The position numbers and the translations under genes were made by a program. From Sebastes aleutianus (lineage: Eukaryota; Chordata; Actinopteri; Perciformes; Sebastidae), in assembly GCA_916700875.1 (NCBI GenBank), contig CAKAKS010000060.1, forward strand, positions 32,996,804 to 33,060,803: a DNA stretch of 64,000 bases, given 5' to 3'. Positions 1-10,711 of the stretch are shown here, one piece after another; the first letter of the stretch is position 1, and every line of letters starts with the position of its first letter. Below the pieces are notes generated by a model. The model saw only the letters and a program-made list of their open reading frames with translations. It ran no database searches and was not told the DNA's origin.

Positions 1-324
1 GGGCTCCACTGCGGGGGTCTACCTGCGCCGCTGCTCCGTGCACACCAGCTGTGACGGCTCCATCCACCTCGCGGCGATTACCTCATTAACGTTATGGTTC
101 CCTTATAGCGTTTGGATTAAACGTGAAATATTGCCAAATAGGTGCGTTTGCTTTTCGCTTCGACAATAAATCCTCTTCCTCCTACTCCAATGGGACCAGG
201 ACCAATGGGTCAATTCTTTTTATTTATTACTTAAAGGCTACATGCCTCTGTTTTTGCACTGTTCAAATGTTTTTAATAAAAGAGTACGTGTTGGATTACA
301 TGGGATTTATTGTTGTTGTTTTTT

Positions 325-412
325 ACCGTGGTATCGAATTTGGTATCGAGAATGGTGGAAATTCACTGGTATTGGTATCGACTACTAGATTTCTGTTATC
401 GTGACATCCCTA
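325..412 (-). repeat. hAT-like element end, fragment
   Basis: Sequence rich in GGTATCG repeats ending GTGACATCCCTA. The TAGGGATG-type terminus (read on the minus strand) matches the class of end seen in several other elements of this window. Only one end is present. Confidence 0.4.
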
Positions 413-810
413 GTTGGTACTGCAGGATCACATGATCCACACTGGTACCAAAAGACTTCACAATTATTGCAAAAGTAACAGCAGTGATACTACGAATACA
501 TTTGTCTGAGTGTCAAAAACACTCCAAAATGAAAATTCGGAAAGTCTAGAAGAGCGTATGTTATTTTTGTGTTATTATTATGACTCAGCAAGAAAGATCA
601 GGAACGAGCAGCTTTTACTGCAGCAGGTTGACCTCAGAGCTGTTGTTTCTCCGTTGATGGTGTCTACTAGATGACCGACTTGGCTCTGACAGTGTCACCA
701 GTCTTTTTCACAGCAGGTCATAAATCTGAAACCGGGTCATGAATGCAGTTCTATGGGAACACACACAGACGGGGGGGGGGGCTGTGATGTTATGTACACA
801 TGACAGCTGT

Positions 811-813
<3 letters not shown>

Positions 814-867
<54 letters not shown>
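814..867. repeat. (GT)n microsatellite
   Basis: About 54 bp of nearly pure TG/GT dinucleotide. The HTHTHT frames it creates are not genes. Confidence 0.97.
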
Positions 868-868
<1 letters not shown>

Positions 869-1136
869 TGTCACTAACCAGCAGTGGATATATTTAGTGA
901 CCAGAGGTTTATGTGTGTGTGAAAATAAACAGTATTTCAAGGTCAAACCACACTCGTATTGACGTGAAGAGTGGGGAATTCTCACCTATACCATTTCCTG
1001 TTTCCTGCAGCATCATTCTGATTGGCTGTGTCAATCATTATCAAATTACGTCAGGGACAGATGGCCCCCTTGTATGTTCTTCGGTGGCAAAAATACATTT
1101 CTATATATCTGTTCTGACTAATAAGAATGACGCACT

Positions 1137-1180
1137 TAAAAGGGGACAAATCATGAAAAACCTACCACCCCACAAACTAT
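1137..1180 (+). repeat. TTAA-type miniature transposon, left-end relic
   Basis: TTAAAAGGGGACAAATCATG resembles the TTAAAGG-starting ends of the miniature elements in this window. A matching right end (ATATGTTCCCTTTAA) occurs at about 2862-2876, and 1676-1760 is similar to internal sequence of the element at 18457-19437. The pieces are probably remains of one element later broken up by other insertions. The linkage is my inference. Confidence 0.35.
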
Positions 1181-1826
1181 GAAATAAGACAACCTAGTCA
1201 GCTTTTTGTGGGCTGCCGAGATCAGAAAACGGGATTCAACAAGAACGTTAGTTACCAGATCTGGCGAGAGAAAGGCCTCGGACAAAATGAAGTTTCTCCC
1301 CTGATTTGTCTGTCTGAAAAATGCCAATTTAGTGTCCGAATGTTCAGAAGATATGTGGCTTGTGAAAAATTGGGTCCAATATTTACTTTAGTGACTATGG
1401 GGCGAAAGAATCATAATGTGAAAAAAGTGATAATGTGTCTACACGTTCACTTCTCCCATTGGAGTGAATAAACTCAGGACATGCCGCTAGTCTCCTAAAG
1501 GGGCGGTGCAGTGTCCAAACCAACAAGACACAGATATAGAAAACTCTCCGTGTACCATCTCTTTTCTGAACTGTCTCTGCTGGAACTACCTTTGTAAAGG
1601 TGCACCATATCTTTCTCTCCAGCCAATCAGAGCACACTGGGCTTTTTCAGGAAGGGGTCTTAAATAGACAGGCGTTAAAACGGAGCGTTTCACACAGAGG
1701 GTGAACACAGGTATATTCAGACAGACGGGATGAGAAAAATGATGTTTTTTTAGAACAATAAAGGGACAGTTTACGTGACCTGAAAGCCACCGTAGTTCTC
1801 CAACACTGTGGTGAAACTGCGGTAAA

Positions 1827-2375
1827 TAGGGATGTTAATAATTAACCATTTAACCGCTAACCTTCAGCATTTCAACCGATTAACGCTATCGCTTAAACGG
1901 TTAAAATTAATATTAGTAATTAATTAAAAATCTGAGCGGCTCAGAAGAGCGGCTCGTCACTTAAAGGAGAAAAGCCGGTCCACCTTAACAGACCACCTAA
2001 AGAGTCTGAGCCGGAGTTGCAGGATACAGGAAGTCGGCTCTGGTCTCTCGAGCTCGCTTGAGCGGTGCGGAGGAGTTGTAGCATTTATTCACCGACAAAT
2101 ATAGCACAAACACACACAGGTGTTACGCCGGGCAGACTCACAGCTGACAACCTGCTAAACTAAACTAAATGTGCGGTGGAGACTTTTACTGGGAAAGTGG
2201 CTGCATGTCCGCGACACTACACGCAGCATCGTAGCTGCTAAGTTAACGCTCCCGGACGGTGAACTGGAGACTCCGTTGTCTGTTGTGCTCCATACGCTGC
2301 ATGCGAGGCACTAATCTTGTCGGTTAACGAGGGTCGGTTAGCGGTTAAGAACATTTTTCAAAATTAGCATCCCTA
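1827..2375 (+). mobile_element. hAT-like nonautonomous element, complete, family 1
   Basis: The element starts TAGGGATG and ends CATCCCTA. The flanking 8-mers are gcggtaaa (1819-1826) and gcggtgac (2376-2383), sharing the first five bases, which fits a decayed 8-bp target duplication of the hAT superfamily. The left part is a run of TTAACCG-type repeats. No transposase frame is present. Related copies lie at 9560 and 24318 in this window. Confidence 0.65.
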
Positions 2376-2815
2376 GCGGTGACATGAGCCACAGGGTTCA
2401 AAGCCATGGTACCGCCAGCCGCCGTCTGACTTCCGTTGCTCCTAAAGTAGTGTTATTATGGAGCGCCCCGGTAGCTCACCTGGTCGAGCGGGTGCCCATG
2501 TATTAAGGCTGAGGCCTTACAGCAGCAGCACGGGTTCAAATCTGACCCGTGGCCCTTTGCTACATGTCATCCCCTCTCTCTCTCTCTCTCCCCCCTTTCA
2601 TGTCTATACTATCACTATCAAATAAAGGAAAAAAAAAAAAAAAAGTAGTGTTATTATGGTATGGATGGCCTCTGAGCGAGGACAACGGCGTAACCACGGT
2701 TTTGCACTCGGCGGCTCACGTTACCCCCCACTTGGAAAGGGAGAGAGCAGAGGGGTACTCAGTTGGTTGCAATCTGCAACCACACCACTAGATGCCACTA
2801 AATCCTACACATTGT
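2376..2815 (+). repeat. Unclassified interspersed repeat interrupted by a SINE
   Basis: Sequence on both sides of the SINE (to 2443 and from 2660) reads as one older repeat. The right part, with TACTCAGTTGGTTGCAATCT and a CACCACTAGATGCCACTAAA run, is of a type I remember as widespread in teleosts. The boundaries are approximate. Confidence 0.4.
2462..2641 (+). mobile_element. tRNA-derived SINE with poly-A tail and perfect target duplication
   Basis: The tRNA-like head has a pol III A box (TAGCTCACCTGG from 2472) and B box (GTTCAAATC from 2534). It is followed by a CTCT-rich body, an ATAAAG motif and an A-tail of about 16. An 18-bp direct repeat, AAAGTAGTGTTATTATGG, flanks it exactly at 2444-2461 and 2642-2659. 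The perfect duplication shows LINE-mediated insertion that is young relative to the host repeat. It is not a tRNA gene: the cloverleaf is degenerate and it ends in a retroposon tail. Confidence 0.92.
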
Positions 2816-2861
2816 ATCTTTAAAGATGTAGTCAAGTTCAAGCATGAACCTGAAAATGAGA

Positions 2862-2880
2862 ACAATATGTTCCCTTTAAA
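2862..2880 (+). repeat. TTAA-type miniature transposon, right-end relic
   Basis: Ends ATGTTCCCTTTAA after CCTGAAAATGAGAACA. This parallels the right end of the element at 18457-19437 (CCCTGAAAATGAGCTGATAT then GGGACCTTTAA). Probable partner of the relic at 1137. Confidence 0.4.
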
Positions 2881-2968
2881 ACTTGACTAACATATTAAGA
2901 TTAGACAAGAAACATAAGTCAATGTGACGTTGCTTGCAAAAAACACTTGATATATTGCACAAGCTGGC

Positions 2969-2970
<2 letters not shown>

Positions 2971-3012
<42 letters not shown>
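2971..3012. repeat. (GT)n microsatellite
   Basis: Pure GT tract of about 42 bp. Confidence 0.95.
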
Positions 3013-3015
<3 letters not shown>

Positions 3016-3099
3016 AGTGGAGGGCAGTCCTTGAATGACTAAAAGCAAACAACTGAGAGGAACATAAACATGCTGATTACAGACCTTCAGGGTCATATG

Positions 3100-3105
<6 letters not shown>

Positions 3106-3149
<44 letters not shown>

Positions 3150-3150
3150 C

Positions 3151-3198
<48 letters not shown>
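3106..3198. repeat. (TG)n microsatellite
   Basis: About 93 bp of TG dinucleotide with a short GGGCGTGCG interruption, 94 bp from the previous tract. Confidence 0.95.
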
Positions 3199-3200
<2 letters not shown>

Positions 3201-3863
3201 AGCATGCAGGCAGACAGCAGGAAGGCCTGAGCGACTGATTATCTTATTAGAATGGCCACAAACACCACAGAGCAGCTGTGATCACTGGGCTAAGTGACCG
3301 TGATGTGGGGACAGTGACACACATTCACTCTGGTAAACAAGTTAACATGAAGTGTTGTTTGTTAGGCCTCGTCTTTACACCACATCCCCTCCTATTTAAA
3401 GACAGTTTAAAGAGGAAGTAAAATAAGTCAACCAACTGAAGCTGGTTTACTAAACGGATTTCCACTCTAATGAAGTATTATTATAACAAACATGACAAAT
3501 GTCAGCATTTAAAAGAAGAAAAAAGAAGATCTGTGTCATCTTTTCGTGGCAAGAGCGCCGCCATGTCTCAGTACTCTGGCCCGTGCCGTCACATAGTTGG
3601 TTGGCTCGGCTGAGTTACACAGATACAACGGGAGAGACCGTGAAAGACGAAGACTGAGGCGACACAGGACAGAAGAAAACAAAAGGGGGGACTCTATTGT
3701 ATTTTTCCTGGATGTAAAGATGAGTTTTACAATGTTAAAACCAAGGACAAAACAGAACAATTTCATAAACTGCCGCTGATACGGAGATCAGTAACGTTAC
3801 TGCAGTGCTGGCTAGTGGCACTGAAAGAGCCCTCCATCAGGCATTCAGTCCAGATGCAGCTGA

Positions 3864-4026
3864 CTGTCTCCCCATCTCCTGTCCTCTCCCCTCCCTGATC
3901 ACCTGGCTCTGTCTCCCCATCTCCTGTCCTCTCCCCTCACTGATCACCTATCTCTGTCTCCCCATCTCCTGTCCTCTCCCCTCACTGATCACCTGGCTCT
4001 GTCTCCCCATCTCCTGTCCTCTCTGT
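3864..4026 (+). repeat. 45-bp minisatellite, about 3.6 units
   Basis: Units start at 3864, 3909, 3954 and 3999, each beginning CTGTCTCCCCATCTCCTGTC and differing by one or two bases. Because 45 is a multiple of three the open frame 3805-4038 reads a 15-residue repeat (LCLPISCPLPSLITW). I regard that as a by-product of the unit length, not as a gene. Confidence 0.9.
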
Positions 4027-4453
4027 TCACCTAAATAAAAGAAAAATATAGCCAAGCCGAATGGGAGATGATACACCTGAACTCATATAATTTCATAATG
4101 CAAGCTCTGATTGATCCCAAATCTGCTGTGATAGTGGACAGGGAGTATTTTAAGGGATCTTTATCAAAAATCATTTTGTTGTGCTTTTATACTAAAAGTC
4201 AAATATTTGGCTGAACTCTCAAATATCAACATCAGCCTCAGATGTGTCACACAAGTGTATAAAAAGCAGAGGCAGAAACAAAGGGCCATAAACTTTTACA
4301 TGTCTGACATGAATTCATTCTGCAGAACTGACCCAGAAATCTGTAAAATTGCCAATAAACCCTGAATGTGTCACGCTGCCTGTAACTGATATACAACCAG
4401 CCCGTATTTAGAGTTGGCTCTCAGGAGCAAAGTGCAGAGGGGTTGGCGGAATA

Positions 4454-4687
4454 ATGTCCCCGAGTCACACTAACCATGGTTGTGATGTCATTAAATACAT
4501 AAAAGAGTATAGCAGATCATTGATAAATAAAGAAGGAGCTACCCCTGATCAACTGCAGTGTTACTCTACAGTTCTGGAAATATTACAAAAAGATTACACA
4601 GGAAGGCAGACTGCAAAAAGAGGATCATGTTACATAACCAGAAAGCTGGGAGTGTCTAGTTTCATGAGAAAGTTAGCCATTTTTTGA
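4454..4687 (+). other. Unrecognised 77-codon open frame
   Basis: The frame includes IKEYSRSLINKEGATPDQLQ and reads unusually like real helical protein for intronic DNA. I recognise no family. It ends just before the hAT-like ends at 4697-4716, so transposon coding debris is the likeliest source. No signal, splice or promoter support is seen. Confidence 0.2.
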
Positions 4688-4707
4688 ACAGTGATGATCA
4701 TCCCTAG

Positions 4708-4771
4708 TAGGGATGCACTTTTTTCAGACCGAGTACAAGTACTTACATTTGGGTACTCGCCGATACGAGTA
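4708..4771 (+). mobile_element. hAT-like element, left terminus
   Basis: Begins TAGGGATGCAC and continues with GAGTAC and TACTCG-type short repeats (4728-4771), as in the related start at 17272. It abuts an opposite-facing end (ATCATCCCTA, 4697-4706), so two transposon ends meet almost back to back. The transposase fragment that follows is probably from the same element. Confidence 0.5.
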
Positions 4772-4842
4772 CTTCTCTGTGCCAAAAGACCCTCGTTAAC
4801 AGCCAGCCTGAGGGTGTGGGCGACACACGGCAGGCTGGGGAG
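4772..4842 (-). pseudogene. hAT transposase fragment
   Basis: The minus strand reads LPSLPCVAHTLRLAVNEGLL followed by AQRS. The C-x2-H-x-L-x-L motif followed by a short helix is the conserved pre-insertion-domain motif of hAT/ZBED-type transposases. About 24 codons remain; the rest is missing. It ends exactly where 28S ribosomal sequence starts, so the element was cut and joined to ribosomal DNA. Confidence 0.6.
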
Positions 4843-5207
4843 TTCCGCGTATACGAGGCGGTGCACCGCGACCGGCTCTAGGTTGGCTTGGAAAGGCTCG
4901 GGGCGAAGGTGGATCGCGGCCGCAGCTTTACAGCGCTCCCTGCCCGGACTTTGCCGCACCGTGGAAAAGGGCTTGCTGCGCCCTCTCTCCCCGCCGGGGA
5001 GGGACGGTGCGACTGTCGACCGGGGCGGACTGTCCTCAGTGTGCCCCAACCGTGTCGTGCCGCGACCCACGTAAAAGGCTCCAGGGGTCTGCGGCGATGT
5101 GGGCAACCCACCCGACCCGTCTTGAAACACGGACCAAGGAGTCTAATGTGCGCGCGAGTCAGAGGGTGCAAGAAAAACCCCGATGCGCAGTGAAAGTGAG
5201 GGCCGGC
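4843..5207 (+). pseudogene. 28S rRNA fragment (D2 region), dispersed pseudogene
   Basis: Hallmark large-subunit rRNA segments occur in the right order: GCACCGCGACCGGCTCTAGG (4863), a TTTACAGCGCTCCC segment (4925), GGGGCGGACTGTCCTCAGTG (from 5022), CAGGGGTCTGCGGCGATGTG (from 5082), AACCCACCCGACCCGTCTTG (from 5105), AAACACGGACCAAGGAGTCT (from 5125) and GCGCGAGTCAGAGGGTG, ending GAAAGTGAGGGCCGGC. These span the variable D2 expansion and the conserved block after it. The D2 stem is shorter than in functional fish 28S as I remember it, and conserved positions are altered (GTCTAATGTG where GTCTAACACG is usual), so it is not functional. It lies alone in an intron, far from any 18S or 5.8S sequence. 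Confidence 0.88.
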
Positions 5208-5328
5208 TCCAGATATGTGAATGAAAATGGGTTCTATGGGTACCCACGAGTCTCCCTTTTACAGACATGCCCACTTTATGATAATCACATGCAGTTTGGG
5301 GGCAAGTCATAGTCAAGTCAGCACATTA
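5208..5328 (+). mobile_element. hAT-like family 2 internal fragment
   Basis: Matches the interior of the complete copy at 14938-15656, including GGGTTCTATGGGTACCCACG and GATAATCACATGCAGTTTGG. Both ends of the family are missing. Its left edge is fused directly to the 28S fragment. Confidence 0.8.
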
Positions 5329-5361
5329 TATTTGTAAAGTTAAAAAGGAACAGCCTCCTAC

Positions 5362-5457
5362 CATTATATGTCACTCTGGGTTTGGTTAAGCACAAGACCA
5401 GGTGAAGATCCATCTCATCTGAGGATACAAACTTGGAGCACACGGGGCACTTGAAGC
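5362..5457 (-). CDS. znrf2: ZNRF2 exon 2 (zinc-finger exon)
   Basis: This 96-nt exon encodes residues 132-163 of ZNRF2: FKCPVCSKFVSSDEMDLHLV and on to LTKPRVTYN. The zinc ligands would be C135, C138, H150 and C154, the C2HC finger that precedes the RING domain in ZNRF proteins. The acceptor is a pyrimidine-rich tract followed by cag (5460-5458). The donor is AATG|gtagga at 5362/5361. The split glycine codon G|GC joins exactly to exon 1. The exon leaves with a single G, which fits the usual next codon GAG of the family (phase 1). The RING-H2 exons that supply catalysis are not found between here and position 1, so the gene runs off the left edge. Identity is very firm because both exons match one family in order, orientation and phase. 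Confidence 0.95.
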
Positions 5458-6587
5458 CTGCAAGAAAGAAAGGAAACACACAAGCAATGAGTAAGAGAAT
5501 AATACACTCAGTGGACAAGTGGAAGGTGGAATATGAGGGTTACTATTTCCCATCAGAGTTAAACTGAATCTAAGGCTGACACGACAATAACGTGGCAAAC
5601 AGAGTTCTCACGTTGTTTTCTCTTCCCTGCAGCACCTTTTATCGAGGGGTCTTTGGACTGCATTTTCAGTGGTCACTTGTCAGTCTGTCCAGTACTGAAG
5701 GTGGCACTCTTCTTTTTCATTCTAGCTTCAGTAGCTACTGATGCCAACTACCCAGTTCTTTTATTTATTGCAAACATATAGGATACATAACACATGACTA
5801 TCAGTGGATTTTACTCAAGGAAGCAGCACCCTACCAGACACAACTATATAGGGAGCCCTATTGTTTTAGCATGGGAGGGTACTATACACAGTACTGTACT
5901 TTGTTATTGTCATTTATAGTGGTTATTTGCATAAAACACAATTCAAATGATTATGATTATTTAAATATTTGCTTTGATTAAAAAGCATCTTTGTAAGTTG
6001 TTAAGAAGTTAAACAGGTCATAAGGCACAAGCCTATTTCCCTTTCGACACATCATGATAACGTTGGAATTTACCTTCACCCAATAGTCATTTTTCCTGAG
6101 CAGACTTTGAACGCCTCATAATGATAACTCAATGGCACCTCCGTTAACGTTAGTAGCTCCACTATTTAACCAAGCAGGACTGTGCTGCCCACCGGTTGCT
6201 AACAGCTAACGTTACTAACTCTCCTCCTGCTGATTTCAACACAGATTTATCAGGGAAAAATAGGGTGCGCCCACTCAGGTTTAGTAGCGTTATACTGTTG
6301 AGCACTTTTTTTCTGTTCGCCGTGGCTCTGGTCCCAAACAAACTTAATCATGATTCAGCGTGCGTATGCGTCATTGTGCAGCATAACTGTCGGAACATCA
6401 GTAAGAGGAATCGATAGTCAGAGAAGCATGAGATACCAAGAAAGTGGACAACTACGGTTATATATTCCCATCACTAGCGTTTTCCCTGCCTGCTAAAGTG
6501 GCAGGAAAGTGGCTGCATGAGAAAATGAGAGAGAAAATCATCAGGACAGCCGCCACTGCCAACATTTACCCGTATTTGGCGGGTTGC

Positions 6588-6688
6588 GGGTGCTAATTTC
6601 AGACCCTGGATCTTGATATATATCGTTATCGAGATATGAAATGACCTACTATCGTGACAGAAGATTTTGGCCATGTCGCCCAGCCCCT
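6588..6688 (-). repeat. DNA-transposon-like end fragment
   Basis: Read on the minus strand it begins GGGCTGGGCGACATGGCC and runs through ATCGTGA/TCGATA-type repeats to a TCCAGGGTCTGAAATTAGCA boundary. A further AGGGTCTGAAATTAAC piece lies at 11667. I class it only as a transposon terminus. Confidence 0.4.
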
Positions 6689-9559
6689 AACCAGCTATCG
6701 TCTGACGATGGTTTTGCTTTTTATTGGTTCACTATGAGCTTGTAAACTGGCTACTTGTGAGACAATCCGGTCGTACACGTTCACAGCTAAACATTACATC
6801 AATCAGTGATAGTGTATATAAGCAGACATATTCATATGAAAGGTCACTGATAATTATCTAAATGACGATCCAAACACTATCCCCTCCCTAAATGTTTACA
6901 GTTACAGTGCTGGTTGTAATTATCCCTTTGTTTCAATTTCCATCAGAATTACAATCACAGATACGATAGCAAATCCTTCAGACTCCACTGACATCACCAA
7001 GTCGTTTGTCAAAGATTACCCTCATAGCAACCCTCATCCATCATCCATACAGCTCTGCAGAACGTCACATTATCACTGACAGGTGACAGACGTGCGTACT
7101 GTATGTGAAGCTTTCTACAATGGTAAAATCCATCCACATGCTGTGATACTGATGGGATAAATAGATTAGTGCAGCCAGAAGCAGGCGATCCACTGCTTGT
7201 CTGACCCATTTAAGTGAATCACAATGCACACATGCTCACACAGGATGCATCTCTCATGATCTCCTGGCCATCTGCTGACGATTAGGAATGTGTAGTCTAG
7301 GTGTATTTATTTGAAAGAGGGATGAGGATGAATTCCAGCTCTGCACGACTCCACAAGTCATTCTGAAAAATGCTAAAAGCCAAAGCTGTGAGGCTGCGTT
7401 GACTCATCCAGTAAACTGTATGGAATGTTCACTCCAGGAAATTTAAGTTGCTGCTGTCCTCATGCATGCGTGTCTGAAGTCATACCTGCTCTTGGCATGC
7501 ATTAAAACGCCTCTTAAAAGTGTGTTTCTCCTAGAATCACTCACATAGGCTGGAACATGTTCACATAAATGAAAAAAAAGGTGTTATTTATAACCCTGGC
7601 GCAGCGTATATCTTTCAGTTCCTCTTATTTGTATTGCCCAACAGCAATGCAAACTCTGCTGCTGTGGATTCATATCCACAGAATTGATGAAAACAAACAG
7701 TGAATTAAGACAACAACGTAGCGCGATCTGAAACAGCTGCTGCCTTGAGGCGCAAATACTGAAAGTTGTTGAAGAAAGGTGGAAATGTTTGGATGAAGAT
7801 GATGATGCCACAGAAAGATATTTTTCTTTCTTCATGCAAACAAACCATAAACACCTCTTCTGATGAGGAAAATCCTATCATCGTTGTGCTCTGATAAAAG
7901 CCAAGAGGAAAAAAACATGTTGATGGTCAAAAAGATCCTTTCACTGCTTAGAGAGAACAGTGCATCCTTTCTTACGGTTTTCGGTTTCAGTAAGAAGAGG
8001 AAGAACAAAAGAGGAAGAGCCAGAAGTATGGCACTGTTCTCAGAATACCGGTTTGGATGTTTTTGTGTGTGTTTTATACTACATACTGATACTTGCTCAT
8101 TTGGCTGAAAACAAAGGTGATTTCCTTTAGTTCCTGAAAACGTAATGTCACTTTGTTAAAGCTTTTACAGTGGCTGCGTGTCGCATGGGTGTCGCTGATT
8201 TCTTCTACTTGCATCCTCGTTGCGTCCTCGTTGCGTCGTCTTTCAAAAAATGCATTGGCTATTTGTTTACCGGTGTGTTTTTGAAGGAGGTGGATGAGGA
8301 AGTGATTGGGTCATGTGAACTGCAGACTAAAGAGCCTGTCATCAACAAGAGGATGTGTGCAGAAGGCATTGCAGAAGATGTGGTTTTTCCACATTTGAAG
8401 AGGCTTGTAATTGTGAAGGTTTGCTGTTGTGCACGCAAGATTGAGAAGATAGGTGCTAGAACCATACAATGGGCCTTTGGGCATCGGGAACAGTGTGAAC
8501 GCCACCCAGTAAAAAAACTCCCATTACAGAAACTAAACAGAGCTGCCTAACAAGCATCAGGCCTTCAGTAGAGTCTCCTCACTCAAGAGAACCTCTCAAG
8601 TAAATGTATCCCCAATCCTGGTGGACGCCTGCTGGAAGCCAGGGATGCAAATGAGAATCTACTTGGGCCAAAATCCATGAGTGATAGAACTGCTCTCGTT
8701 GGGTTCCTTTAGCCAAAAGAAAAACCGAGGGGGGGGGGACAGAAATGAACTGGCACAGAACTGTGACGGACAAGCTAGCCAAGATGAACTGAAGTTGGGT
8801 TGAGGCTCAACATCTGAGGCTCAACATCTTGCCAAGGAGAGGGATCAATGGAAGGAGCTTACATTGGCCTTATTTGACACAGGGGACGAAGAGAATTAAG
8901 TGAGCAAGTTATCTCCACATTAGGCCAAATAAACAGCAAGTATGCAAACACGAATGGCATCGAGTCGGTTTGGAACAAGTTTTACATCTCATATCAAGCC
9001 TCATTGCAAACACACATACTGTATGGATAAATGCATGGTCTGCTAGTCTGTTGTGTAATAAATGGCGGTGCTCCATAGTGATTGGTTGTACTAATAATGC
9101 GGTCATCCCTTCATTGATTTGGTTAAATGAGTAAAAAATTTGGAAAGATGCATCTGGTTCCCACAAGACTTAAACTGGTGGAAATCCAACACAGAGTACA
9201 GTGACGTTCCGAGAGGTGAATCTGTGAAGAAAGCTGCAGTTGTTTCATCCAACATCCACATAGGCTATGTATCACGATATTTTTTTTAAAGATTTTTGAA
9301 AACAACTTTTAAATGCCAGGATCAACAGATTTGCTTCATTCGAGTCTATGCAGAGGTAGAAGGAAGTTACCGCATTTATTGTTGTAGTCTGAGTAACGTG
9401 ACGTCATATCCGTTCTGTATCCGTCAAAAAACGAAACAAACCGCAGCGAGCCGAAACGAGAAAGTATAAAACGGCGGAGGGTCTGCGTGGATACGACCTG
9501 CACCTTCACATGTTAAATACAAAGTGGTAAACACTACACATCCAGTAAAGTATGGAAAC

Positions 9560-10110
9560 TAGGGATGTCCAAAATTAACCGTTTAACCGTTAACCAACAT
9601 TAAGCATTTTAACCGATTAACGCCATCGGTTAAAACGGTTAAAAGAAATGTTAATAATTAACTCAAAAGCTGAGCAGCTCAGAAGAGCGGCTCGTTACTT
9701 TAAGGAGAAAAGCTGGTCCACCTTAACAGGCGGAGCCGGAGTTGCAGGATACAGGAAGTTGGCTCCGGTCTCTGGCTCGCTTGAGCGGAGCGGAGGAGTT
9801 GTAGTTTCGTAGCATTTATTCACCGACAAATAAACTGTACACACACTGCTACACCTACGTTCACAGCTAGAACGCCACCAACAACCTCGTACTCACCGCC
9901 GCCACACACACGGTCTGTTGGAAACTCACTAAAGTTACGCAGACTACGTGTGCGGTGGCGAGCACGAAGTCTCCGGCAATGCTAGAGCTGCTAACGTAGC
10001 ACAAATACACACACTGTTTGTTGGACACTAGCTAAAGTTATGCCGGCAGACACACAGCTGACAACCTGCTAAACTAAACTAAATGTGGGAGAGACTTTTC
10101 ACTACTTTTG
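9560..10110 (+). mobile_element. hAT-like family 1, 3'-truncated copy
   Basis: Starts TAGGGATGTCCAAAATTAAC and follows the copy at 1827 through AGAAGAGCGGCTCGT, GCCGGAGTTGCAGGATACAG and GACAACCTGCTAAACTAAAC. The CATCCCTA end is absent. It contains an extra internal stretch with a second ACACACTG-type segment, so it is longer inside than the first copy. Confidence 0.65.
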
Positions 10111-10711
10111 GAAACTCCACCACAAATCGACGGTCACTGGAGTGGTCCTAAAATCAGTTCTTTTCTCCTGCATCCTATTCTCTGTGCTGACAAAGACCAA
10201 TGTGACACACACAAACTCTACACACTGTTAACCACAACTCTTCACAGTTTGGACTGTATAAGCGCCGTGTCACTGCTCCCCATCTAATCTGCTGTTTGGA
10301 GAGCATCCCAGGGTTCCGGGTTCATTATCCGCTGCCTTTAACTCAGCTCCCCATCCACCTGAATCAGCACATCCTGGACTCCATGCTATTAAATGGGATT
10401 TATGAATCATCATTTAATCGATCAGTTCGCTGATCATCGACAAACCTGGCTACCCACCGTCGCACAACACAGGCACTTTAATTCCCACTTTATTTTTTCA
10501 CAAAGGCAGGCAAATTCTCAAGTTGAAAATTGCCCGAGATAGTAGTAGGTGAGTGTTTCAGAGGGCGGGCATCCATCAGGACGAGCCAAATAACCTCGTC
10601 TGCTTCTGCAGTGCTTCTCTCTCCTCTCCTCTTTATTCTCTGGACCACCAGTTACAATCAAATGAAGCCTTTGGTCTGTATGGGCTTGTTTCTGATAGTC
10701 ATTTGCCAAAG

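Larger units (their letters stand above)
1..5361 (-). other. znrf2: Start of ZNRF2 intron 2 (incomplete at the window edge)
   Basis: Everything left of exon 2 should be intron 2, since the RING exons were not found here on the minus strand. It contains hAT-like elements, a SINE, three (GT)n tracts, a 45-bp minisatellite and the 28S ribosomal fragment. The first 90 bases are GC-rich with an open plus-strand frame from position 3, but I cannot assign it. Stretches 412-810, 3200-3860 and 4030-4450 show nothing recognisable. Confidence 0.75.

Noticed and set aside
2462..2545. A tRNA gene
   Set aside because: A and B boxes are present, but the cloverleaf does not close and the sequence continues into a SINE body with a poly-A tail and target duplication.
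4691..5312. Open frames of about 100-170 codons on both strands near 4.6-5.3 kb
   Set aside because: They overlap 28S rRNA sequence and transposon pieces; GC-rich rRNA gives open frames by chance.
1..5361. RING-finger exons of ZNRF2
   Set aside because: No minus-strand sequence matching the cysteine-rich RING block was found left of exon 2; they should lie beyond the window.
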